5,424 nt of DNA from Xanthobacteraceae bacterium (GTDB lineage Bacteria > Pseudomonadota > Alphaproteobacteria > Rhizobiales > Xanthobacteraceae). Positions 1-4,579 of the stretch are shown piece after piece (the stretch's first letter is position 1; the number at the start of each line of letters is the position of its first letter). Where the stretch lies: positions 1-5,424 of the forward strand of contig JASHRY010000411.1 of NCBI GenBank assembly GCA_030037105.1, given 5' to 3'. The notes beneath the pieces are model-generated. The model searched no databases. It was not told the origin of the DNA and was given only the letters and a program-made list of their open reading frames with translations. Made by a program: the position numbers and the translations under genes.

Positions 1-160
1 CGTGTCGCTGATCGGGCTTGTGCTGATGGCGCCGGTGTCGAGCTTCGTTGCGCCTTATGGCGCCCGTCTCGCCCATCGGCTGTCGCGGCGCGCGCTCGAA
101 ATCGCATTCGGCTGCTTTTTGCTTCTGGTCTCGCTGCGCTTTCTCGTGAGCCTGATTTGA
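1..160 (+). CDS. TauE/SafE-family sulfite exporter-like permease, C-terminal fragment
   Basis: The reading frame is open from position 2 and ends with TGA at 158-160, giving 52 visible residues; the start lies outside the window. A hydrophobic segment comes first (about residues 2-17), then a short basic loop with the sequence PYGARLAHRLSRR, then a second hydrophobic helix (about 31-52) that ends the protein. A Pro-x-Gly followed by a basic 'LAHRLSRRAL' loop and a last membrane helix is the typical ending of TauE/SafE (DUF81) proteins. These are inner-membrane permeases linked to export of sulfite, sulfoacetate or other organic anions. Substrate cannot be told from this fragment. The next gene converges on it with a 58-base gap and no obvious terminator. 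A different small multispanning membrane protein is possible. Confidence 0.65.
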   Translation, partial: VSLIGLVLMAPVSSFVAPYGARLAHRLSRRALEIAFGCFLLLVSLRFLVSLI

Positions 161-218
161 GCGCCTTCATCTATCGTCATTCCGGCCCGGTTTCGCCCTC
201 GTTTGCGCGGCTTGACGC

Positions 219-920
219 TCATGGATAGCCGCGCAGCAGCAGCCGGTCGCCGCGCACCTCCCAGCTTTGCAGCCGGTTGAGAAAACTCATGCCGAGGAGA
301 CTCGTCTTGAGCCGGCCCGGTTGCGCCACCAATGCCCCGATCGAGCGCTCGACCAATCCGCCGATGGCGACGCGATCGAGCGTGACCGGCGCCGCGCGCG
401 CGCGCCCATTGGCGGTGTCGATGTCCTCCGTATAGGCGAGCACTTCGAGCGGCAGGCCGGCGGCCTTGGCGTCGGCGAATGTGAGCACGACGGAGCTGGC
501 GCCGGTATCGAGTACCATGTTGACGCGCGCGCCGTTGACTTGCGCCGTCACGTTAAAGTCGCCGGTGCTCGCGCGCGCAATCTCCACGGTGCGTCCGCGC
601 GTGATCACGTGGCCGGGTACGAGTTCCGCCATCACGCGGTCGGCGACGTCGCGCAGATCGAACCGATAGGAATAGCCGACGATCAGAATGAGCGCGAGGA
701 CGATCCACAGCAAGGCGGCGGTGAGCGCCTGCGTGAAGCGCTCGCGAAACAAGGTCAGCGCTGTGCCGCTGAGAAAGACGATGAGCGCGATCTTGTAGAC
801 GGGCGAGGAGAAATCTCCGCTCGCAAGCGCGCCGATCGTGCCTTCGCCGCGGCGGGCGATGAGGACGAGAAGGGCGAGAAGAAGGCCGGTCAACAGGAGC
901 CACAGCAGGCGTCGGCGCAC
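219..920 (-). CDS. Membrane-anchored retropepsin-like aspartic protease (TIGR02281-type, clan AA)
   Basis: A 233-residue protein. Three hydrophobic segments (about residues 4-22, 41-57 and 64-82) precede a soluble domain, so it is probably an inner-membrane protein with an extracytoplasmic protease domain. The active-site motif VLDTGASSV is at 136-144, with Asp138 the predicted catalytic residue. A flap-like stretch TANGRARAAPV (169-179) and the late LLGMSFLNRL signature (208-217) follow. This order is that of single-domain retroviral-type aspartic proteases, which act as homodimers, as found in alphaproteobacteria; the physiological substrate is not known from the sequence. The start is GTG (918-920), preceded by a purine-rich AAGGGAAG about 7 bases upstream, which supports it over later starts. 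It is transcribed in the same direction as the histidine kinase but separated by about 298 bases with hairpins, so probably independently. No damage is seen. Confidence 0.88.
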   Translation of the reverse strand: MRRRLLWLLLTGLLLALLVLIARRGEGTIGALASGDFSSPVYKIALIVFLSGTALTLFRERFTQALTAALLWIVLALILIVGYSYRFDLRDVADRVMAELVPGHVITRGRTVEIARASTGDFNVTAQVNGARVNMVLDTGASSVVLTFADAKAAGLPLEVLAYTEDIDTANGRARAAPVTLDRVAIGGLVERSIGALVAQPGRLKTSLLGMSFLNRLQSWEVRGDRLLLRGYP

Positions 921-1052
921 GGCGGTCTTCCCTTTGCGCCTATCGTGCAGTCTCGGCGCCGCGCATGCTGATCGCGATATCGGCCATGGTAGTTTCGGCG
1001 GGGGTCGCGCGGCACCATAAAGGGCGCGCGGACGAAGGCAACGCTTGTTTAG

Positions 1053-1099
1053 AGCACGATCCGGAAAAGTGGAAAGCGGATTTTCGAAAAGATCATGCT
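1053..1099. repeat. Palindromic intergenic repeat, first arm of a composite Rhizobiales element
   Basis: AGCACGATC (1053-1061) pairs with GATCATGCT (1091-1099) with one mismatch, enclosing a purine-rich centre GGAAAAGTGGAAAGCGG and TTTTCGAAAA. The outline AGCA-GATC-CGGAAAAGTG...TTTTCGAAAAGATCATGCT closely resembles a palindromic element that recurs between genes in Bradyrhizobium-type genomes; that resemblance is from memory and was not searched. It lies between the kinase stop and the protease start. It has no coding content of its own. Confidence 0.7.
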
Positions 1100-1115
1100 T
1101 CGCTGGGAAGCCGGA

Positions 1116-1148
1116 GCGACAATCCGTTCAATGTGAACGGATTGTCGC
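1116..1148. repeat. Perfect 15-bp inverted repeat (hairpin) downstream of the histidine kinase
   Basis: GCGACAATCCGTTCA (1116-1130) is followed by ATG and then its exact reverse complement (1134-1148), a 15-bp perfect stem with a 3-base loop. It sits 70 bases beyond the kinase stop codon and 16 bases from the neighbouring palindrome, so the two look like one composite element. On the minus strand it would form a strong hairpin at the 3' end of the kinase mRNA. It lacks a following T-run, so it is not a classic intrinsic terminator, but it could stabilise the transcript end or slow polymerase. Confidence 0.75.
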
Positions 1149-1218
1149 GCTAGGCGCCGAACAGGGCCTTTTTGGCGCGGTTCACTGCGTCGGAGGCGGA
1201 CGAGGAGGAGCCGTCCGA

Positions 1219-2733
1219 TTACGGCTGGATCGGCGGAGCGGCGACGGCGATGGGCGCGAGCGCCGACATCACCCGCTTCGGCGGGAAGGTGACGATGACC
1301 TCGGTGCCGATACGCAGCTTCGATTTGAGCGTGAACGTGCCGCCGTGCAGGTCGATGAGGTTCTTGGCGATCGGCAGGCCGAGGCCGGCGCCTTGTTCGG
1401 CCGATTTGATCGAGTTCGAGCCCTGCCCGAACGAGGCGAGCACGATCGGGATTTCCTCTTCCGGGATGCCCGGACCGGTGTCTTTCACGCTCATGTACTG
1501 GCCGCCGGACGCCGTCCAGCCGACTTTCAGCCAGATCTCGCCGCCTTGCGGCGTGAACTTGATGGCGTTGGCGAGGAGGTTGAGGCAGATCTGGCGCACC
1601 GCCCGCTCGTCGGCCCACAGCTTCGGCAGGTCCGGTTCGAACAGCTCGTGGATGCTGAGGCCGCGATTGCCGGCGCGCAATTTGAGCAGACGGTGGCAAT
1701 CCTCGACCACGCGGCAGAGCGACACCGCTTCCTCGTTGAGCTCGTAGCGGCCGGCCTCGATGCGCGAGAGATCGAGGATTTCGTTGATGAGATTGAGAAG
1801 ATGCACGCCGGAGCTGTGGATGTCGGCGGCATAGTCCTTGTACGTCGGCACCGCGTGCGCGCCGAAAATTTCGGCCTTCATCACCTCGGAAAAGCCGAGG
1901 ATGGCGTTGAGCGGCGTGCGCAACTCGTGACTCATCTGCGCCAGGAACCGCGATTTGGCGATGTTGGCGGCTTCCGCCCGGCGGCGCGCCTCGTCGGAGA
2001 TCGCTTTCGACTGTTCGAGTTCGCCGATGAGCGCGTCCTTCTCCGCGCGCGCCTCCAGCGTCGCCAGCGTGGTGGAGTAGAGGCGGTATGCAAGCAGAGA
2101 GAAATACCCCTCGGCGACCAGCGTCATGACGGCGAGGATGTAGTCGTGCAGCGTGCCCCTGACGGCGAAGTCGAGCGCGATCGCAATCGTCACCGGCAAG
2201 GTCAGGGCGAAGACCGCAATCGGCAGGCTCGAGGCGAGCATGCTCGATATCGCCACCACCAGCAGCATGACGAACAGCATGAAGGTGCTCGATTGCTCGT
2301 CGACGCCGAGCGGGCGGATCAGGACGAAGGTCCACGCCATGCCGAAGAACAGATCGAGCAGGATGAATTGCATCCGCGCGGCGCGCAGCTTGGCGGGGTT
2401 CGCCGGCTCGTCGAGGAACAGCCGGCATTTGCGCGCGATGACGAGATGAATGATCAGAGCGCCCGCCGTCCATACGCCCGAGGTCAGGCCGCCGCTCCAC
2501 GGGCCGCAGAGGAGCCCGATGGTGACGATCAGGAGCAGGATGACCGGCGAGGCCGACAGACGGTTCCGGGCGAACTGGCGCAGCAACTCATGGTCGAAGA
2601 CCGGACGTGTGCCGCTGGTCGAGGTGAGCCGATCGCGGGCCTCGCGCACGTGCTGAGCGGCGCGGCGGCGTGTCGCCGGCGAGGCGCCGCCGGGCGCAGA
2701 AGGCTCGCGCGGTTCGCTGGTCGTGACGGGCAT
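1219..2733 (-). CDS. Membrane-bound sensor histidine kinase, PleC/DivJ-like catalytic core
   Basis: A 504-residue protein. After a polar N-terminus (1-60) there are about six hydrophobic segments (about 61-78, 86-101, 122-140, 150-166, 169-189, 196-217), forming a membrane sensor region with no recognisable PAS domain. A probable coiled-coil linker (222-258) leads to the HisKA dimerisation domain, with the H-box FLAQMSHELRTPLNAILGFS (263-282) and phospho-acceptor His269. The Y-KDYAADIHSSG-HLL-LINEILDLSRIEAG pattern (298-328) is typical of the PleC/DivJ/PdhS kinases of alphaproteobacteria. The ATPase domain has the N-box NLLANAIKF (385-393), G1 DTGPGIP (418-424), FGQG (435-438) and G2 GAGLGLPIAK (448-457). 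All key residues are present, so it should be active. The ATG at 2731-2733 has only a weak GGA upstream. No response regulator is adjacent. A short Ala/Pro-rich tail (487-504) follows the ATPase domain. The signal sensed and the partner regulator are unknown; the PleC/DivJ link rests on H-box similarity. Confidence 0.93.
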   Translation of the reverse strand: MPVTTSEPREPSAPGGASPATRRRAAQHVREARDRLTSTSGTRPVFDHELLRQFARNRLSASPVILLLIVTIGLLCGPWSGGLTSGVWTAGALIIHLVIARKCRLFLDEPANPAKLRAARMQFILLDLFFGMAWTFVLIRPLGVDEQSSTFMLFVMLLVVAISSMLASSLPIAVFALTLPVTIAIALDFAVRGTLHDYILAVMTLVAEGYFSLLAYRLYSTTLATLEARAEKDALIGELEQSKAISDEARRRAEAANIAKSRFLAQMSHELRTPLNAILGFSEVMKAEIFGAHAVPTYKDYAADIHSSGVHLLNLINEILDLSRIEAGRYELNEEAVSLCRVVEDCHRLLKLRAGNRGLSIHELFEPDLPKLWADERAVRQICLNLLANAIKFTPQGGEIWLKVGWTASGGQYMSVKDTGPGIPEEEIPIVLASFGQGSNSIKSAEQGAGLGLPIAKNLIDLHGGTFTLKSKLRIGTEVIVTFPPKRVMSALAPIAVAAPPIQP

Positions 2734-2778
2734 CGCAATCCGGTGTGGAAATAGTCGTGATAAAAGTCTCCCAAATTT

Positions 2779-2834
2779 CTTAAGAGCAGGCTTAAGGCAG
2801 CGTGCCTTTACGGCCTTAACGAAAGCATTTCGTT
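2779..2834. promoter_or_regulatory. TTAA-box cluster and small palindrome upstream of the kinase gene
   Basis: Two CTTAAG boxes (2779-2784 and 2791-2796) and a CTTAAC box (2815-2820) lie 47-87 bases upstream of the kinase start. The last box overlaps a 7-bp palindrome, AACGAAA-GCA-TTTCGTT (2818-2834). TTAA half-sites are the hallmark of the alphaproteobacterial cell-cycle regulator CtrA (TTAA-N7-TTAA). Here the first pair is separated by 8 bases, not 7, so it is only a near match. This AT-richer patch is the natural place for the kinase promoter. I could not pick a convincing -35/-10 pair. Confidence 0.35.
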
Positions 2835-2839
2835 CACAT

Positions 2840-3550
2840 TTGGGGCGTGCGGCCGCCGCGCGCGGCCGGTCTCCGGAGGAGCTCGCCGCCGGCGCGGGGC
2901 GAAATAAAGTTTGTGCGTCAAGGAGATAGAGAGGCGTTTTATCCCATGCCCGGCTCCTCCCGCTCTCGCCGAACGAAAAAACGAAGCACTCCGCCGCGGA
3001 CGAGCAAAATCCGTCCCGCGACGCGCCCGCGTTTTGCCGACAACCACGCGCAGAAAGCCGCTGCGGGTCCGATCTTCGTCAGATGACGGCCGCCGGTGGC
3101 CGCGGCTCTCATCCGATCGCGCCCGCCAAAATGAACAAAGTGAAGAGGGAGGCGAAACGCCGGCAGACGCGTAACCTTCCGCCCGCATCGAACGGATGCG
3201 GTCGCGCGCCGAGACGCGGCGCGCTCGCCTGTCGGCGTTCCACCGCGGCACTTGTTGCAGCGACCCAACGCCGCAACTCAGCTCCGGACGCGCTTCCTGG
3301 AACGTGGTTGTCGGCGGGCGTTATCCGCCGCCCCCGTCCCAGTCCAGCGAGCTCCTCGCAGACGGTCATCGTGCCGGCCGGGCGTTGTCCCGAAGCCGCC
3401 CGGGAGCGGCGGTGACGAGCCGCCGCCCGCGGGAACCGCACCCGCTCCACCGGCCGGTGTCGCCGGCCGACGTCCTTCACCTGAGCGGGATTCTTTTCTG
3501 GATAACTGAAATGGAGACGCGTGTCAATGAAAATGTGACGCCGCAAAACC
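2840..3550. other. GC-rich stretch with no supported gene
   Basis: More than 700 bases between the kinase promoter region and the methyltransferase remnant. Several overlapping open frames exist on both strands (for example 3083-3415 plus and 3109-3546 minus, the latter with a TTG start). None shows recognisable motifs, a good ribosome site or clear third-position GC bias over its rivals; their translations are Arg/Pro/Ala-rich, as expected for non-coding GC-rich DNA. AAGGAG occurs at about 2920-2925, but the nearest ATG (2946) is about 20 bases on, too far for a start. No tRNA, rRNA, tmRNA, RNase P or known riboswitch core was seen. It may be decayed coding sequence or hold an unrecognised structured RNA. 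Confidence 0.55.
3406..3469. other. Pair of strong GC hairpins in the gene-free stretch
   Basis: GCGGCGG (3406-3412) pairs with CCGCCGC (3420-3426) around a 7-base loop, and CGGCCGG (3451-3457) pairs with CCGGCCG (3463-3469) around a 5-base loop. Both stems are perfect 7-mers. No T-run follows closely, so they are not clear terminators. Such stems arise easily in GC-rich DNA, so a functional RNA is only a possibility. Confidence 0.35.
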
Positions 3551-3562
3551 GCTAAACCTGGA

Positions 3563-3852
3563 CTACGTTCTTGAGCGCACTTCGTCGGCGGTCGAATCGA
3601 AAATATCCATGCCGCGGATTTTGATCTTGAGCATGTCGTATTCCGGGCCGATGCAAACCGCGGCGCGCTTGCTCCGGCCCTTTTCCTGATAGCGGCCCTC
3701 GAACTGGATCAGGCGCGAGCGCGACGCGAACGGCTTGAGCCATTCGAATTTCAGCGTCTCGCCTTTTTTGTGTTCTGCATGCCGGCGGCTTTGAGATTTT
3801 CGTACATCACCTGCGCGAAGTCGGTCTGCACCATGCCGCCGCCGCTTGCTCC
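3563..3852 (-). pseudogene. Remnant of a type III restriction-modification-like DNA methyltransferase, C-terminal region
   Basis: Two frames on the minus strand join into one plausible protein. Frame one (3834 down to about 3770) reads MVQTDFAQVMYENLKAAGMQ then NTK; frame two (about 3769 down to the TAG at 3563-3565) continues with GETLKFEWLKPFASRSRLIQ, FEGRYQEKGRSKRAAVCIGP and KIRGMDIFDSTADEVRS. The frames meet at a run of six A (T on the plus strand, 3764-3769), where one added A would restore the protein, so a single-base frameshift is likely. From memory of the family, this resembles the C-terminal third of the long site-specific (type III Mod-like) DNA-adenine methyltransferases of Rhizobiales. 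There 'xMYENLKAAG-QNT' and 'KRAA-x-IGPE' precede a segment apparently missing here, and the 'VDIFD...EVRS' block comes later. The catalytic methylase motifs are absent, and a palindromic repeat begins where the upstream part should be. It should have no activity. The pseudogene state is better supported than the exact family. Confidence 0.55.
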
Positions 3853-3856
3853 ATTT

Positions 3857-3946
3857 CCCTCTCTCCGTGCGGGAGAGGGTGGCGCGTGCGGAGCGCTAGC
3901 GAGGCACGCGGCGGGTGAGGGGTTTTTGTGCGCCAGATCCCTCACC
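3857..3946. repeat. REP-like palindromic element (CCCTCTC...GAGAGGG / GGTGAGGG...CCCTCACC)
   Basis: Three nested or consecutive inverted repeats: 3857-3865 with 3871-3879 (CCCTCTC core and GAGAGGG, with one G-T pair), 3883-3889 with 3904-3910 (CGCGTGC and GCACGCG), and 3914-3921 with 3939-3946 (GGTGAGGG and CCCTCACC). The CCCTCTC-GAGAGGG plus GGTGAGGGG combination is a familiar intergenic repeat in Bradyrhizobium-like and other proteobacterial genomes (recalled, not searched). It abuts the truncated end of the methyltransferase remnant, so its arrival or recombination may have helped break that gene. Frames running through it (e.g. 3751-3945 minus, 3770-3967 plus) are artefacts. Confidence 0.7.
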
Positions 3947-3994
3947 TTCCCCGCGGCCGGAATGTGATATTATCCCAATGGCATTGAACAGTTC

Positions 3995-4070
3995 ATCGTC
4001 CGCGAGGGCGGACGATCCAGTCAACACCGATGCGTTAGCGACTACTGGATCATCCGCCTGCGCGGATGAT
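3995..4070. repeat. Three-stem palindromic repeat element
   Basis: ATCGTCCGC (3995-4003) pairs perfectly with GCGGACGAT (4008-4016). ATCATCCGC (4049-4057) pairs perfectly with GCGGATGAT (4062-4070). Between them GATCCAGT (4014-4021) pairs with ACTGGATC (4044-4051), partly overlapping the flanking hairpins. The whole is a near-symmetric cruciform of about 76 bases, with sister hairpins differing at one stem position. 'Gat-ccagt...actggatc-ccgcc' repeats of this kind are scattered in Rhizobiales intergenic DNA (recalled). It lies just upstream of hicB, so it could affect that transcript; no coding role is supported. Confidence 0.7.
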
Positions 4071-4146
4071 GACACCAACACGAGTCAGCGTTTAATGCCG
4101 CTGGTATTAGATGATGGCAAAAAGCCTCGGATTCGGCAGCAAAGTC

Positions 4147-4350
4147 ATGAAGATAAAGGCTATCCTACACGAAGCGGAGGAAGGCGGCTTCTGGGCCGAA
4201 GTGTCTGCCATTCCCGGTTGCGCCACGCAGGGTGACACCATGGATGAGTTGATGCGCAATCTCCATGAGGCGATCGAGGGCTGCCTTTCGGTGGACGTTG
4301 CCGAGCCGAAACCCGGCGGAAAGGAGCGCATTCTGGAAATCGCCGTATGA
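4147..4350 (+). CDS. hicB: HicB-family (UPF0150) antitoxin
   Basis: A 67-residue protein starting MKIKAILHEAEEGGFWAEVS and continuing AIPGCATQGDTMDELMRNLH then EAIEGCLSV. The beta-hairpin with EEGGFWAEV, the PGC turn followed by 'x-GDT', and the helix DELMRNLHEAIEG are the fingerprint of the HicB/UPF0150 RNase-H-like fold. It is the short type without an added DNA-binding domain. HicB antitoxins neutralise the mRNA-cleaving HicA toxin by direct binding. I chose ATG 4147 over the in-frame ATGs at 4111 and 4114 because family members begin at this MKIKAIL strand; neither site has a strong ribosome site, so an extra 11-12 residues is possible. A weak TATTAG (4105-4110) could be a -10 box, which would also favour 4147. 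Its stop overlaps the start of the hicA remnant in the pattern ATGA, so they were one operon. The gene appears intact although its toxin partner is destroyed. Confidence 0.85.
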   Translation: MKIKAILHEAEEGGFWAEVSAIPGCATQGDTMDELMRNLHEAIEGCLSVDVAEPKPGGKERILEIAV

Positions 4351-4444
4351 AGGTGGTTTCCGGCCGCGAATTCGCTCGCAGCTCAAAATCGGCTTGCTGC
4401 GGCATCTGGCGAAGCTCGCGGAGGTCGAGGACGAACTGAATTAA
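4347..4444 (+). pseudogene. hicA: HicA-family toxin remnant with internal deletion and frameshift
   Basis: The ATG at 4347-4349 overlaps the hicB stop (ATGA). The first 11 codons read MKVVSGREFAR, the canonical HicA (YcfA) beginning. From 4382 another frame reads LKIGLLRHLAKLAEVEDELN and stops with TAA at 4442-4444, which is the canonical HicA ending. The roughly 30-40 residues expected between them, holding the Gly-Ser-His-His region with the catalytic histidine, are missing, and the junction near 4378-4384 changes the frame. Translation from 4347 would run out of frame to TGA at 4437-4439, giving a 30-residue product with no HicA core. The GCTC tetranucleotide occurs at 4374-4377 and again at 4381-4384, which could mark a short-homology deletion. 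The RNase toxin should be inactive. Identity of both ends is from family knowledge; the size of the missing part is an estimate. Confidence 0.75.
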
Positions 4445-4552
4445 CCGCTTGCACCGGGGCGGGTCGATCGGTTCCGGGTTTCGGCCTCGTTTATGCCGAG
4501 TCTCGATCGCGCACCTTTTGCCGCTTCCGGTCGGAACGAGACCATTGTCTTC

Positions 4553-4565
4553 AGCCCTTCGGGCT
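4553..4565 (-). terminator. Weak hairpin downstream of the dehydrogenase gene
   Basis: AGCCC (4553-4557) and GGGCT (4561-4565) flank a 3-base loop, 14 bases past the dehydrogenase stop at 4580-4582. The stem is short and no T-run follows on the minus strand (the next bases read GAAGACAATGG), so a real terminator is doubtful. The rest of the spacer 4445-4579 shows nothing else that I recognise. Confidence 0.2.
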
Positions 4566-4579
4566 CGCGACGACGGACC

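Noticed and set aside
267..971. 234-codon plus-strand open frame
   Set aside because: Antisense shadow of the aspartic protease gene, which has a clear DTGAS active site and membrane segments.
940..987. 15-codon minus-strand mini-ORF (MADIAISMRGAETAR) just upstream of the protease
   Set aside because: It could be a leader peptide, but there is no ribosome site, no repeated codons and no attenuator-like structure; such mini-ORFs are expected by chance.
1049..2500. 483-codon minus-strand open frame overlapping the kinase
   Set aside because: Out-of-frame shadow of the kinase; the translation is Arg/Ala/Pro-rich and has no domain signature.
1045..2754. 569-codon plus-strand open frame, longer than the kinase gene
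   Set aside because: It lies antisense to the kinase, whose H, N, G1 and G2 boxes are all recognisable. The translation is Arg/Glu/Gly-rich with no motifs, a typical mirror of a GC-rich gene.
3300..3322. GGAAC...CGTT resembling an EcfG general-stress sigma promoter
   Set aside because: The spacing is 15 bases, shorter than the expected 16-18 or so, and no gene follows.
3109..3546. 145-codon minus-strand frame with a TTG start
   Set aside because: Weak start, no motifs, and a plus-strand frame (3083-3415) shares the same third-position phase, so codon bias cannot favour either.
3857..4070. Possible CRISPR array or tandem repeats
   Set aside because: The inverted repeats belong to two different elements and are not regularly spaced direct repeats with unique spacers.
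3915..4235. 106-codon plus-strand frame running through the repeats into hicB
   Set aside because: It is made of translated palindromic repeats and then an out-of-frame part of hicB.
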